Shown: positions 53,523 through 62,648 of the stretch, piece by piece
Layout of the letters: the number at the start of each line of letters is the position of its first letter
Numbering within the stretch: the stretch's first letter is position 1
DNA from: Alphaproteobacteria bacterium
Lineage (GTDB): Bacteria > Pseudomonadota > Alphaproteobacteria > Micavibrionales > Micavibrionaceae
Assembly (NCBI GenBank): GCA_030432025.1
Contig: JAUIIA010000003.1
Coordinates: 124,001-188,000 of the forward strand
DNA: 64,000 nt
Direction: 5' to 3'
Notes under the pieces: model-generated
Seen by the model: only the letters and a program-made list of their open reading frames with translations
Databases searched by the model: none
Told to the model about the DNA's origin: nothing
Program-made: the position numbers and the translations under genes

Positions 53523-53598
53523 GGGCCCTTAGCTCAGCTGGGAGAGCGCTTCGCTGGCAGCGAAGAGGTCAGCGGTTCGATCCCGCTAGGGTCCACCA
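53523..53598 (+). tRNA. tRNA-Ala (anticodon GGC)
   Basis: 76 nt with encoded CCA. The acceptor stem pairs GGGCCCT with AGGGTCC and includes the G3:U70 pair that identifies alanine tRNA. The anticodon arm CTTCG-CTGGCAG-CGAAG gives GGC, and the T arm contains GGTTCGATCC. No adjacent integrase or repeat suggests use as an attachment site. Confidence 0.97.
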
Positions 53599-53697
53599 TT
53601 TTCCTTTACCCGTTTGTCTTTAAAACCATCAGCTTTCTCGTTGAAGTGAACCGCGTCTTCACAAAAGCTTGCATCTTCAACGTTTGCATTATATTAT

Positions 53698-53713
53698 TTA
53701 ACTAATAAGTTAA
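53698..53713. promoter_or_regulatory. Candidate ArsR-family operator
   Basis: TTAACT-AATA-AGTTAA: perfect 6-bp inverted arms with 4-bp spacer, 17 bp before the regulator ATG. ArsR/SdpR proteins usually bind such AT-rich palindromes in their own promoter. Confidence 0.55.
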
Positions 53714-53729
53714 TTAATGAAACAATACC

Positions 53730-54068
53730 ATGAGCAATAAAGTTTTTGAAGCCCTGTCCTCCGCCGCCAGACGCAGAATTCTGGCCTATCTGTCCAAGAC
53801 GGATTTGACCTCCAGTGAAATTGCGGAACGGTTCGAGATCAGTAAACCTGCCATTTCTAAACATTTAAGCGTGTTGGAAAATGCCGGCCTCGTCAGTTCG
53901 GAAAAAAAAGGACAATACGTGTTTTATTCTCTGGTCCGTGAAAATCTGGTGACCAATATGTACGACTTTCTCGCCGATTTCTGCCCGCAAAGCAGTGTAC
54001 TGAAAAAGGAAAGCATCGCACGGGCCAAAGCTAAACAAGATAAAAACGGGGGTAGTGATGACGGATAA
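53730..54068 (+). CDS. ArsR-family (SdpR-like) transcriptional regulator
   Basis: 112 residues. FEALSSAARRRILAYLSK, EIAERFEISKPAISKHLSVLENAGLV and KKGQYVFYSL are the winged helix of ArsR-type repressors closest to the SdpR kind. The usual CxC metal-binding pair of ArsR/SmtB is absent, so metal sensing is unlikely. It overlaps the desaturase gene by 11 bp and has a palindrome just upstream, suggesting an autoregulated operon with the desaturase and START-domain genes. Confidence 0.9.
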   Translation: MSNKVFEALSSAARRRILAYLSKTDLTSSEIAERFEISKPAISKHLSVLENAGLVSSEKKGQYVFYSLVRENLVTNMYDFLADFCPQSSVLKKESIARAKAKQDKNGGSDDG

Positions 54069-55116
54069 ATCCTGCATTCAAAAAGACGACGTGTATAAGG
54101 TTCACTCCTTCATAATTTCCAAAGGCGTAAACCCTGTGCACGGTAAAGTCGTTTGGGACCCTTTAAAATCTCTATGGTACGGCGGCATGTTGCTGGGTGC
54201 TCTCATCCTAGGGCCGCTTACCTTCACATGGGATGCGGCCTTGCTCTGTATCATCCTGCTCGAAATAACTGTTTGCCTCGGTTGGTCGGTCGGCATGCAC
54301 AGGCGTCTCATTCACCGCAGCTTTAAATGCCCGCTCTGGGTTGAGCGTATTCTGGTCTGGTTCGGTGTGATTTTTGGCATGCAGGGCCCGTTCGGTGTGA
54401 TCAAGGCCCATGATATGCGCGACTGGGCGCAACGTCAGAATGACTGCCATCCTTATTTACGCCACGGCAGCGGCTTGCTCAAAGATTTTTGGTGGACCCA
54501 CCATTATCGGCTCGTGCTTGATAACCCGCCTGAATTTGATCCGGGCACGGAAATTGCCAATGACCGCTTTTATAATTTCTTGCAAAACACGTGGATGCTC
54601 CAGCAAGTGCCGTTGGCTCTGATTTTCTATGCGGTTGGCGGTTGGCCGTGGATTGTTTGGGGTGTGATCGTACGTGTTGCGTTGGGCGTACATATGCACT
54701 GGTTTGTCGGTTATCTATGCCATCAGGACGGTAACAAGGACTGGGAAGTCGACAGTGCGGCTGTTCAGGCGTCGAATTTCCCTATCGCGGGTCTGCCGTC
54801 AATGGGTGAGGCCTATCACAACAACCATCATGCCTTTCCTGCCTCGGCCAAATTGGGTTTATTTAAAGGGCAAGCGGATTTCGGCTATATTTTTGTTCGT
54901 ATGCTGGAAAAGCTTGGGTTGGCGAATAATATTCAGGTGCCTGAAAATCTACCAGCCCGCAGCGGAATTCTGGCATTATCGGAACGTGCGGATAAAACGC
55001 TGCACAGAAACCGGCATAAAGGGGAATATAGTGCCGCTACTCAAAGACGAAAAAATACTGAACTATCCCGTGGATCTGGTGTTCAACGTAGCACTGGATA
55101 TCGAGCGCTATCCTGA
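54058..55116 (+). CDS. Membrane fatty-acid desaturase
   Basis: 352 residues from ATG 54058, after GGGGG. The three His boxes are GMHRRLIHRS (first), AHDMRDWAQRQNDCHPY (second; HDxRDW instead of HRxHH, as in other alphaproteobacterial enzymes of this kind) and YHNNHHAFP (third). Four hydrophobic segments are expected. It likely introduces a double bond in membrane acyl chains. The last 30 residues overlap the next gene by 86 bp and look unlike a conserved domain; the overlap is read as real, not a frameshift. Confidence 0.9.
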   Translation: MTDKSCIQKDDVYKVHSFIISKGVNPVHGKVVWDPLKSLWYGGMLLGALILGPLTFTWDAALLCIILLEITVCLGWSVGMHRRLIHRSFKCPLWVERILVWFGVIFGMQGPFGVIKAHDMRDWAQRQNDCHPYLRHGSGLLKDFWWTHHYRLVLDNPPEFDPGTEIANDRFYNFLQNTWMLQQVPLALIFYAVGGWPWIVWGVIVRVALGVHMHWFVGYLCHQDGNKDWEVDSAAVQASNFPIAGLPSMGEAYHNNHHAFPASAKLGLFKGQADFGYIFVRMLEKLGLANNIQVPENLPARSGILALSERADKTLHRNRHKGEYSAATQRRKNTELSRGSGVQRSTGYRALS

Positions 55117-55465
55117 GATACTGGCCTATGTGCAGTCGGGGCAGATCAAAAACAGGACGGATCACTCACTGGATGCTGTTTTGACGCTGGGTGTACGTCA
55201 AGTAAGCCTTTCCTGCGAATGTCGTGTGGATTTCGAGAAAAATAAGCATATTCGGGTGACCACTGAGGAGAATATTTTCAAATATCTCAAAGCAGAATGT
55301 TTTTTCACCGAAATTGCACCGAACGTGACCAAGATCGAGTATGAGCTGGATTGCGAGATGTCTAAACGATCGCTGGAGGTCCTTGCGGGATTACTGTTAC
55401 CGTATAATACCAAACACACACTCAGCGCGTTCGAGAAGCACTTGAATCGGCTCGAAGCGGCCTAA
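55031..55465 (+). CDS. START-domain (RatA/Coq10-like) protein
   Basis: 144 residues. A GTG start at 55031 follows AAGGGG by six bases and lies inside the end of the desaturase gene. ILNYPVDLVFNVALDIERYPEIL is the N-terminal START/Coq10 motif, with a beta-rich body and a C-terminal long helix (LSAFEKHLNRLEA). Coq10-type proteins bind ubiquinone and support respiration; RatA is a ribosome-associated relative. Which applies is unknown. Third gene of the ArsR-desaturase operon. Confidence 0.82.
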   Translation: MPLLKDEKILNYPVDLVFNVALDIERYPEILAYVQSGQIKNRTDHSLDAVLTLGVRQVSLSCECRVDFEKNKHIRVTTEENIFKYLKAECFFTEIAPNVTKIEYELDCEMSKRSLEVLAGLLLPYNTKHTLSAFEKHLNRLEAA

Positions 55466-55543
55466 ACCCTGCGCGCAAAATCTTTGACTTTTACGCGGAT
55501 ATGAAGCAGAGTGTTTTCATAATTTTACAAAGGAATTAAATCA

Positions 55544-55810
55544 ATGCGCATTCTTCTTGGCTTGGCCACTTTATTCGTATTCATAACAGCTCCGGCATTC
55601 GCGGAAGACGATTTCGGTGCCCGTTTCGGCTCTAACTTAACAGTTGGTTTTGAAGACGCGACAATGGATCCTGAAAAAGCGCTGAACGAAATCACACCTG
55701 CAGCGGGCGATGAGCAAGCCGCAGACGTGACTGCAGGCGAAGACACAAGCGCATCTGAAGATGCTAGCGATACGGTTGAAAAGGACATGCGAAACCTGGA
55801 GCTTCGCTAG
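55544..55810 (+). CDS. Small exported protein of unknown function
   Basis: 88 residues, with AAGGA ahead of the start. A signal peptide (LLGLATLFVFITAPAFAED, cleavage after AFA) leads to a 69-residue acidic, low-complexity mature chain (Asp, Glu, Ala, Thr). No domain recognised. It sits alone between the START gene and the 6819-family paralogue. Confidence 0.7.
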   Translation: MRILLGLATLFVFITAPAFAEDDFGARFGSNLTVGFEDATMDPEKALNEITPAAGDEQAADVTAGEDTSASEDASDTVEKDMRNLELR

Positions 55811-55967
55811 TCTTTTTTGCATCTTGAGCGCCCCTTTGCCGCGCTTAATCAGAAACTAAACTGTCATGCTGTGCGCGGTTACACGCGGATTTGAAATAAA
55901 TCCTTGCGAACACAGCAAAATTTTGCACAATTGTGCATTGAAATTATGCGGATGAGGATTTCCTTTT

Positions 55968-56588
55968 ATGTACCATGATGAAAACTGGAACGCTGTTCAG
56001 GGCGATGAGCTCGCAGGTTTTCTTGAGCAGATCAACCCGATCGACGGAAAATACCACGTCAATGCCGAGAGCACGCAGGTGCACTGGCGTATGCTGCCTT
56101 TTTATGATCAGGTCGCCCTTATCCAGGTGAAGGACCCGAATTGGACTAATCCGAAACTGAATATCTATTATCTGACCGATCAGGGGAACTTGTTCCGCTT
56201 GAACGGTACGTCCCCTCCGATTCACGAAGTGAACGCAAAGGCGCCGATCAAGGTGACACAGGAAAATGTGCTCGATTATCTGCGCTTTTTCTGTTTCTTC
56301 GTACGTGGTGAAGAGGGCCCGTTCTACATTGCTGAAAGCATGACTGACCCGAATATGCCGACGGAGATGGATGAAACCACACGCTCCGTTATCGAAGGCA
56401 CGGTTCGCCCTGCAACCTTCGACGGTATGAACGAGCAAAATCACTTCTTGTGTGACGCGGTTGTGTTCTACTCCAACGCACTGTTCATCGCTAATTTCGC
56501 GGTACAGCCGACAGGCATGATTGAAATGCTGGACGATGACCCGATCGCCGCTGACCTGCCTGTGCGCGTGGAAAAACCTGTTTCTTAA
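55968..56588 (+). CDS. Unknown cytosolic protein, paralogue of the 6819 gene
   Basis: 206 residues. It shares with the 6819-7433 protein the MLPFYDQ region, the central APIKVTQENVLDYLRFFCFF, VRGEEGPFYIAES, and a late FYSNALFIANFAVQPTGMIEM strand. No signal or membrane segment. The two genes lie about 49 kb apart in different contexts, so the duplication is old. It ends with a strong intrinsic terminator. No function can be named. Confidence 0.75.
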   Translation: MYHDENWNAVQGDELAGFLEQINPIDGKYHVNAESTQVHWRMLPFYDQVALIQVKDPNWTNPKLNIYYLTDQGNLFRLNGTSPPIHEVNAKAPIKVTQENVLDYLRFFCFFVRGEEGPFYIAESMTDPNMPTEMDETTRSVIEGTVRPATFDGMNEQNHFLCDAVVFYSNALFIANFAVQPTGMIEMLDDDPIAADLPVRVEKPVS

Positions 56589-56614
56589 AGATCAGACACA
56601 GACCTGAAAAAGCA

Positions 56615-56641
56615 AAAGCGCCCGTGATGAGGCGCTTTTTT
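56615..56641 (+). terminator. Intrinsic terminator after the 55968 gene
   Basis: AAAGCGCC, loop CGTGATGA, GGCGCTTT with six T. It also ends near the convergent amtB gene and could serve both directions. Confidence 0.88.
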
Positions 56642-56671
56642 ATTGTCTAATCTCGCTAAAATTTAAAAGGC

Positions 56672-58042
56672 TTAACCGCCAGCACGACGGATTTCGAAGT
56701 CAGGATACGCTTCCAGACCAACCTCGGCATGGTCGAGGCCATAACGCTCATGACGCTCGTCTACGCGAATACCGATTGTGTATTTCAGGACGATCCAGAC
56801 AATCGAGCTTGTAATGGATACAAATACACCAATCGCTAGAATACCCGCAATCTGGGCCAGATAGTCTCCTGTTGAGAATATCGCAACCGCCAGCGTACCC
56901 CAGATACCCGCCACAAGGTGAACGGACAGGGCACCGACAACGTCGTCGATTTTGACCTTGTCGAACAGCGGAATGGCAATGGTTGATAGCAGTCCGCCAA
57001 TCGCACCGATCAACATCGCAATCGCAGGGTTACCAATGTCAGGACCCGCAGTAATCGCGACAAGACCGGCAAGCGCACCGTTCAGCACAACTGTCAAGTC
57101 AGGCTTGCCGAAGCGAAGAGCCGCATAAATCATGGACACAATACAACCCGCAGCAGCGGCCAGATTCGTATTCACAAACACAACCGACATGGCTGTTGCA
57201 GCTTTAGCCGAACCAAGCGCAAGGACAGAACCGCCGTTAAAGCCGAACCAGCCCATCCATAGAATGAACGTACCGAGCGTGGCCAGCGGCATATTGGCAC
57301 CCGGAAACGGGTGTATGCGACCGTCTGCACCGTATTTACCGGCACGCGGTCCAAGAATAATCGCACCCGTCAAAGCTGCCCATCCGCCAACGGAGTGAAC
57401 AATTGTAGAGCCTGCAAAGTCGCTGAAGCCCATGGCATCCAGCCAACCTGTACCCCAGCTCCATGCGCCTTGAATCGGGTAGATAAAGCCTGTCAGTACG
57501 GCGACGAAGATCAGGAACGGCCAGAGCTTAATACGCTCAGCTACAGTACCGGAAACAATGGAGGCTGCGGTCGCAACAAATACCATCTGGAAGAACCAAT
57601 CAGACATGCGCGAATAATCTGATGAACCGTATACGGCTGCCGCTTCGGCAGCATCTGCACCGTCTTCCGCCGCCATAAGGGCCAATTCTTCTGCGCTCGG
57701 ATTATAAAACAGGCTGAATGAACCGATAAAGCCGCCTTCCGGCACGTCGACATACATCAGCTTGTAGCCGATGAGGTAGTACATCACGCCTGCGATCGCG
57801 TATAAGACGATATTCTTTAAGCAAATTGTCGCTGTATTCTGCGCACGTACCAGTCCGGCTTCCAGCATCGAAAATCCGGCGGCCATCCACATCACCAACG
57901 TTCCAGCCATCAGGAACATAAAGGTGTTCAGGATAAAGGCGGTCTCACCGTTAAGCGTGCTTTGCGCAAATGAAACAGAGGGAATAAGACCGAAAACAAC
58001 GGCAAACAAAGAAGTCGCAATAATACGGGAATATTTTGGCAT
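56672..58042 (-). CDS. amtB: Ammonium transporter AmtB
   Basis: 456 residues with a cleavable signal sequence (FAVVFGLIPSVSFAQ) and about 11 membrane helices. TIVHSVGGWAALTGA and LSVHLVAGIWGTLAVAIF carry the twin pore histidines. It conducts NH3/NH4+. It is 6 bp downstream of glnK in the usual glnK-amtB pair. The C-terminal GlnK-binding tail is present (IRVDERHERYGLDHAEVG). Confidence 0.96.
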   Translation of the reverse strand: MPKYSRIIATSLFAVVFGLIPSVSFAQSTLNGETAFILNTFMFLMAGTLVMWMAAGFSMLEAGLVRAQNTATICLKNIVLYAIAGVMYYLIGYKLMYVDVPEGGFIGSFSLFYNPSAEELALMAAEDGADAAEAAAVYGSSDYSRMSDWFFQMVFVATAASIVSGTVAERIKLWPFLIFVAVLTGFIYPIQGAWSWGTGWLDAMGFSDFAGSTIVHSVGGWAALTGAIILGPRAGKYGADGRIHPFPGANMPLATLGTFILWMGWFGFNGGSVLALGSAKAATAMSVVFVNTNLAAAAGCIVSMIYAALRFGKPDLTVVLNGALAGLVAITAGPDIGNPAIAMLIGAIGGLLSTIAIPLFDKVKIDDVVGALSVHLVAGIWGTLAVAIFSTGDYLAQIAGILAIGVFVSITSSIVWIVLKYTIGIRVDERHERYGLDHAEVGLEAYPDFEIRRAGG

Positions 58043-58048
58043 AGGATT

Positions 58049-58387
58049 CTAGAGGGCGTCTTGGCCGCTCTCACCTGTGCGGATGCGTACGGCATTGTTG
58101 ATGTCATAAACAAAGATCTTACCGTCACCGATACGACCGGTGCTGGCGGCTTCTTGAATCGCTTCAACAACTTGCTCTTCCATATCGTCGGAAATCGCAA
58201 TCTCGATTTTGACTTTCGGCAGGAAGCTGACGGAATATTCAGCGCCACGGTAAATTTCGGTTTGCCCCTTTTGACGACCAAAGCCTTTGACTTCGGTAAC
58301 TGTCAGGCCTTCTACGCCCAACGCAGTCAGCGCTTCACGAACATCGTCCAGTTTGAAAGGTTTGATAACGGCCATAACCATTTTCAT
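58049..58387 (-). CDS. glnK: PII nitrogen regulator GlnK
   Basis: 112 residues from ATG 58387, with AAGGAG ahead. [20 protein letters not shown], the T-loop [20 protein letters not shown] with the uridylylated Tyr, and ICTGESG-like [12 protein letters not shown] near the end are PII features. It binds ATP/ADP and 2-oxoglutarate and blocks AmtB when nitrogen is sufficient. First gene of the glnK-amtB pair, divergent from the UbiH-type gene. Confidence 0.95.
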   Translation of the reverse strand: MKMVMAVIKPFKLDDVREALTALGVEGLTVTEVKGFGRQKGQTEIYRGAEYSVSFLPKVKIEIAISDDMEEQVVEAIQEAASTGRIGDGKIFVYDINNAVRIRTGESGQDAL

Positions 58388-58485
58388 GTCAAAAAACTCC
58401 TTTTTGCGGTGCAAAACACTATATATTCGTAATGAATTTGTATAAAAACGCAAGTGGCAAATATAAAAAACAAGTGCTTAAGTCC

Positions 58486-59682
58486 ATGAAGGTGAACAAA
58501 AAATATAACGTAGTCATTGTCGGCGGAGGCCTTTCGGGCCTTTCATTGGCCTGTCTTTTGGCTCGTCACGATCTGAGCATCGCCTGTATCGATCAGGCTG
58601 ACCCGAAGACAAAACCCAAGGATCTGCGCACCACGGCCATCTCTTTCGGTTCGCGTAAAGTGCTGGAACGCGCGGGTGTCTGGGACAATGTTAAGGATGC
58701 CTGCCCGATCAAGGATATTCAAATTCTGGATGGCCGCTCATCGGTGTTGCTTGAATTTTTAAGCGAGCAAGCGGGCAATAAGGATTTCGGCTGGATCGTT
58801 GATAACCATGATCTCAAAACCGCGATGATGAAACAGCTGAAGACGCTGAAAAACGTTACCCATATCGCACCGATGGGCGTGACGGGCTTCGAGGTAAGCG
58901 AAGATAAAGCGGCCGTCGTGCTCTCAGACGGCAAAACAGTCGAGGCGGACCTTATAATTGGTGCGGATGGTCGCAAATCCTCCGTTCGTGGCTTTATGGA
59001 GCACCAATACGGTATCCGTTCCCGTCAATGGAGCTATAACCAGCGCGCCGTGATCTGCATGACCGAGCACGAGCACCCGCATAATAACGTCGCGGTAGAA
59101 CATTTCTGGCCCGAAGGTCCGTTTGCCATTCTGCCTTTTACCGATGATTCCAAAGGTGTACACCGCTCCGCCGTTGTCTTTACCGAACATGTGCCTGAAA
59201 AGACCTCGCTCATGAAAATGACGGACGAGGAATTTGAAATGGCGTTGGCCGCCCGCTTCCCTGAAAGCTATGGCGAAGTGAAATTGTCCGGTTCCCGCGC
59301 GGCTTACCCGCTTAATCTCGTTCATGCGGAGAAATACACCGCGCCGAACATGCTGTTGGTTGCGGATGCGGCGCACGGCATTCACCCGATCGCGGGACAA
59401 GGGCTTAACCTGGGCTTTCGTGATCTGGATTGTCTTGATCAATTAATTGAAGAAGCTCTGAGAACAGGGGAATCCATTGCCTCGAACGCCATTTTGAAGA
59501 CATATGAGCAAAAACGTCGTCCCGATAATATGGCGATGGTGGCGATGACGGACGGCTTGAACCGTTTGTTTTCAAACGGCTCTCCGACGGTTAGCCTTCT
59601 GCGTAAGGCGGGCCTCAAGATGGTCTCGCGCATCAACCCTGCCAAACGCTTCTTTATGAAGCAGGCGATGGGAGATCGTTAG
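58486..59682 (+). CDS. UbiH/Coq6-family FAD-dependent hydroxylase
   Basis: 398 residues from ATG 58486; an in-frame ATG at 58432 would add 18 basic residues and neither has a good Shine-Dalgarno. YNVVIVGGGLSGLSLACLL binds FAD, IIGADGRKSSVRG is the DG motif, and LLVADAAHGIHPIAGQGLNLG is the family signature. Such enzymes hydroxylate the ring in ubiquinone synthesis (UbiH, UbiF, UbiI). Which position it acts on cannot be told from sequence alone. Confidence 0.9.
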   Translation: MKVNKKYNVVIVGGGLSGLSLACLLARHDLSIACIDQADPKTKPKDLRTTAISFGSRKVLERAGVWDNVKDACPIKDIQILDGRSSVLLEFLSEQAGNKDFGWIVDNHDLKTAMMKQLKTLKNVTHIAPMGVTGFEVSEDKAAVVLSDGKTVEADLIIGADGRKSSVRGFMEHQYGIRSRQWSYNQRAVICMTEHEHPHNNVAVEHFWPEGPFAILPFTDDSKGVHRSAVVFTEHVPEKTSLMKMTDEEFEMALAARFPESYGEVKLSGSRAAYPLNLVHAEKYTAPNMLLVADAAHGIHPIAGQGLNLGFRDLDCLDQLIEEALRTGESIASNAILKTYEQKRRPDNMAMVAMTDGLNRLFSNGSPTVSLLRKAGLKMVSRINPAKRFFMKQAMGDR

Positions 59683-59731
59683 GCGAGATCGTTAAAGCCG
59701 ATAAATCTGCAAATTTTATAGGCAAATAGAT

Positions 59732-59759
59732 TTGACATCCCCCGCGGCTTCGGTATATA
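59732..59759 (+). promoter_or_regulatory. Sigma-70 promoter of rpmH
   Basis: Perfect -35 TTGACA (59732-59737), 16-bp spacer, -10 TATATA (59754-59759). It lies about 58 bp before the rpmH ATG; a short hairpin (CGCCTT-TT-AAGGCG, 59794-59807) is in the leader. Confidence 0.75.
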
Positions 59760-59816
59760 AACCACACACTTTTAAGAATTTGATGAATTGAGGCGCCTTT
59801 TAAGGCGAATTAAGAA

Positions 59817-59951
59817 ATGAAAAGAACATTCCAACCCAGTAATCTGGTTCGCAAACGCCGCCACGGCTTCCGCTCACGCATGGCTACTAAGAATGGCCGC
59901 GCTATTCTTGCACGTCGTCGTGCCAAGGGTCGTAAAAAGCTGAGCGCGTAA
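59817..59951 (+). CDS. rpmH: Ribosomal protein bL34
   Basis: 44 residues, beginning [20 protein letters not shown] and ending AKGRKKLSA, a full bL34 of the large ribosomal subunit. It starts the conserved rpmH-rnpA-yidD-yidC cluster. A terminator-like hairpin separates it from rnpA. Confidence 0.98.
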   Translation: MKRTFQPSNLVRKRRHGFRSRMATKNGRAILARRRAKGRKKLSA

Positions 59952-59974
59952 ATATTCGCGAATTCATCATGAAG

Positions 59975-60006
59975 AAGGCGCCGCTTTCAAAGTCGGGCGC
60001 CTTTTT
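59975..60006 (+). terminator. Terminator/attenuator between rpmH and rnpA
   Basis: AAGGCGCC, 13-base loop, GGCGCCTT then T's: a perfect 8-bp stem. Partial read-through would give more bL34 than RNase P protein. Confidence 0.8.
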
Positions 60007-60034
60007 GTATGCTCGGGTTTTTTAAAGGTGGGCC

Positions 60035-60397
60035 ATGCACGCATCCAAAGAACAGCAAGACAGTCTGATCCAGATCAAGAAGCGTAGCGACTTCCTGACG
60101 ATTCAGAATAAGGGCCGTAAATGGGTATCCCACGGCCTGATCGTGCAGGTAGCCGAAAACGAAAACGGTCATAAGCGCATCGGCTATACGGTCAGCAAGA
60201 AGGTCGATAAATCCGCCGTTAAGCGAAACCGCATCAAACGCCGCCTGCGTGCGGTTGCTGCCGATGTTTTGCCGACAGGCGCAAAAGAGGGTCAGGATTA
60301 TATTCTGGTCGGACGGCCGCAGACTTTGATCCGTCCTTACGAGACTTTATGCAATGACCTGCGCTGGTGCCTGAGAAAGCTGGAGCTGGCAAAATGA
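60035..60397 (+). CDS. rnpA: RNase P protein component
   Basis: 120 residues; AAAGGTGGG precedes the [46 protein letters not shown] (the RNR box) and the Asp/Gly strand DYILVGRP match RnpA, which with the RNA subunit matures tRNA 5' ends. It overlaps yidD by 4 bp (ATGA). Confidence 0.96.
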   Translation: MHASKEQQDSLIQIKKRSDFLTIQNKGRKWVSHGLIVQVAENENGHKRIGYTVSKKVDKSAVKRNRIKRRLRAVAADVLPTGAKEGQDYILVGRPQTLIRPYETLCNDLRWCLRKLELAK

Positions 60398-60642
60398 GAA
60401 AGCTCGTCCTGATATTGATCAAGGGCTATGGCCGCTTTATTTCACCGCTTTTGGGGCGCAATTGCCGCTTTTACCCGACATGTTCACAATATACCTATCA
60501 GGCAATCGAGGAATATGGCGTGTTAAAGGGCACATGGATGGGCGTTAAACGCATCGGTAAATGTCACCCCTACCATAAAGGGCCTATGCATGATCCCGTT
60601 CCAGCTAAGGGCCCTTTAAAGGCGTCGCCAAAAGCCGATTGA
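60394..60642 (+). CDS. yidD: YidD membrane-protein insertion factor
   Basis: 82 residues from ATG 60394. [35 protein letters not shown] is the YidD signature (several short pieces of it are conserved). It is a small membrane-associated helper in membrane-protein insertion. Start overlaps rnpA stop; yidC follows after 68 bp. Confidence 0.93.
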   Translation: MRKLVLILIKGYGRFISPLLGRNCRFYPTCSQYTYQAIEEYGVLKGTWMGVKRIGKCHPYHKGPMHDPVPAKGPLKASPKAD

Positions 60643-60710
60643 TCATGGCGGACGCATCGGCTATAAACGCCTAACTCCAGCAAAAACAAGACTCATAACA
60701 AGACAGATTT

Positions 60711-62648
60711 ATGCTCAATTTCTTATCACCGGACAAACAGCCATCCCCCGTCGGCAAAAAAGACGAAATGCACCCCGAAGACATTCGCAACATGTTCATC
60801 TTCTTCGTGCTCGCAGCTCTGGTGTATTTCAGCTATGACGCATTCGTGCTCGACCCGCAGCGCGAGGCTATCAAGGCACAGAACGAGATTAATCAGGAAA
60901 TCAAACTGGCTGTCGAAAGCAATAACGGAGGGTCCGCAGAGGCAGAAGCGGTTGCTCGCCCACGTGCGGAAATTCTGTCCGAAGCCCGCCGTGTTGAATT
61001 CGCAACTAATGAGATTCGCGGTTCTATTGACCTGAGTGCCGGCGGACGTCTCGATGATCTGTCGCTTAACCGTTATTTCAAAACACTCGCGGATAAGGAA
61101 AATGTCACTGTTTTGAACCCGAAAGGCGGCGACCTCGCACGCGGTGTTGAATATGGCTGGCTTAGCACATCGGGTGTACGTGTGCCGGGCAAAAATGCGC
61201 AATGGCGTATTTCCGGCAATGGTGATCTGCGCGCAGGTGGCGAAGTCACGCTGGTTTGGGACAATGGCGCAGGTGTAACTTTCGAGCGTGTCATCGCCCT
61301 TGATGAACATTTCATGTTCACAATCACACAACGCGTAATCAATAATTCCGAGCAATCCGTAACGGTTTATCCATACGGCTTGATCTCGCAAAAAGGCATC
61401 CCGTCCGATTATGCCGCGACATGGATCTCCCATGAAGGTCCGATCGGCTTTATCGGTGATGAGCTTTATAACGAAGATTATGATGACCTGCGGGATGAGA
61501 AAAAAGAAACCTTCAATGCGGATAAGGGCTGGATCGGTATTACCGATAAATACTGGCTGACCGCGCTTATACCCCCGCAAGGTGAGGACGTTAAATACGC
61601 GTTCAACTATGCGGGCGCGACACAGGATAAGGATAATGAAGGCTTGTATCAGGCGGATTATCTGGGCCAGGCCGTAACCGTTGCGCCGGGCGCTGCCCAA
61701 GATGTGCAAAGCCACCTCTTTGTCGGCGCGAAGGAAGTGATCCTGCTCAAGGAATATCAGGATACGCTGGGCATCCCACAATTTGATCTGGCTGTTGATT
61801 TCGGCTGGTTCTGGTTCATGACCATTCCGTTCTTCTATGCGCTGCACTACCTGAATCTGGCTGTCGGCAATATGGGTATCGCGATTATCATCCTGACTAT
61901 CATGATCCGTGGTGCGGTGTTCCCGTTGACCAACACGTCTTACCGTTCTTTCGCCAAGATGAAGAAGATCGCGCCGATCGTACAGGTCTTGAGAGAGAAG
62001 TACGGCCACGATAAGCAAAAGATGCAAGAAGAGCTGATCGAGATGTATCAGCGCGAAGGCGTAAACCCGATGTCGGGTTGCTTACCCATCATTGTACAAA
62101 TCCCCATCTTCTTTGCGCTTTATAAGAGCTTCTTTGTCACGATTGAGCTGCGTCATGAGCCGTTCTTTGGCTGGATTCAGGATCTGTCGGCCCCTGACCC
62201 GACCAGTATTTTCAACCTGTTCGGCATAATTCCTTGGGATCCGCCGTCAATCCTGATGATCGGTGCATGGCCGTGCGCGATGCTGCTCATCATGATTGTG
62301 CAGAAAAAACTGAACCCGCCGCCACAAGACCCGTTGCAACGGGATATGGCGAACTACATGCCGTTCCTGTTTGCGTTTATTATGTCGGGCTTTGCCGCAG
62401 GATTGGTTGTCTACTGGACGTTCAGTGCCCTGATCGGTGTGCTCCAGCAAATGATCATCATGCGCTCACTCGGTGTGCCTATTCACCTGTTTGGTGAAAC
62501 ATCCGAAGAGGAAGAAGAGGCCGCAGAAGAAGCCGCAGACCAGTTTGTCGCCGAACATGAAGGCAAGGATGCCGTCATATCGGACGAAGACGAAGCGCCG
62601 AAAGAAATTTCACCGCCCAAACCTAAGAAGAAAAAGAAGAAAAAATAG
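60711..62648 (+). CDS. yidC: Membrane protein insertase YidC/Oxa1
   Basis: 645 residues. An N-terminal helix (IRNMFIFFVLAALVYFSYDAF), a large periplasmic beta domain (to about 340), and the C-terminal five-helix Oxa1 core with MGIAIIILTIMIRGAVFPL and MSGCLPIIVQIPIFFALY. The end is an acidic stretch then a Lys run, typical of the ribosome-contacting tail. It inserts and folds inner-membrane proteins. The stop overlaps the engB start. Confidence 0.97.
   Translation: MLNFLSPDKQPSPVGKKDEMHPEDIRNMFIFFVLAALVYFSYDAFVLDPQREAIKAQNEINQEIKLAVESNNGGSAEAEAVARPRAEILSEARRVEFATNEIRGSIDLSAGGRLDDLSLNRYFKTLADKENVTVLNPKGGDLARGVEYGWLSTSGVRVPGKNAQWRISGNGDLRAGGEVTLVWDNGAGVTFERVIALDEHFMFTITQRVINNSEQSVTVYPYGLISQKGIPSDYAATWISHEGPIGFIGDELYNEDYDDLRDEKKETFNADKGWIGITDKYWLTALIPPQGEDVKYAFNYAGATQDKDNEGLYQADYLGQAVTVAPGAAQDVQSHLFVGAKEVILLKEYQDTLGIPQFDLAVDFGWFWFMTIPFFYALHYLNLAVGNMGIAIIILTIMIRGAVFPLTNTSYRSFAKMKKIAPIVQVLREKYGHDKQKMQEELIEMYQREGVNPMSGCLPIIVQIPIFFALYKSFFVTIELRHEPFFGWIQDLSAPDPTSIFNLFGIIPWDPPSILMIGAWPCAMLLIMIVQKKLNPPPQDPLQRDMANYMPFLFAFIMSGFAAGLVVYWTFSALIGVLQQMIIMRSLGVPIHLFGETSEEEEEAAEEAADQFVAEHEGKDAVISDEDEAPKEISPPKPKKKKKKK

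Noticed and set aside
53523-53598. tRNA-Ala as an integration site
   Set aside because: No integrase, no duplicated 3' tRNA end and no mobile genes nearby.
54900-55116. Possible frameshift joining the desaturase and START-domain genes
   Set aside because: The START gene has its own GTG with AAGGGG ahead, and both products are complete; overlap of 86 bp is acceptable.
60726-62027. 433-codon open frame antisense to yidC
   Set aside because: Lies wholly inside yidC on the other strand; yidC has clear domain evidence and the antisense product shows no recognisable domain or start site.
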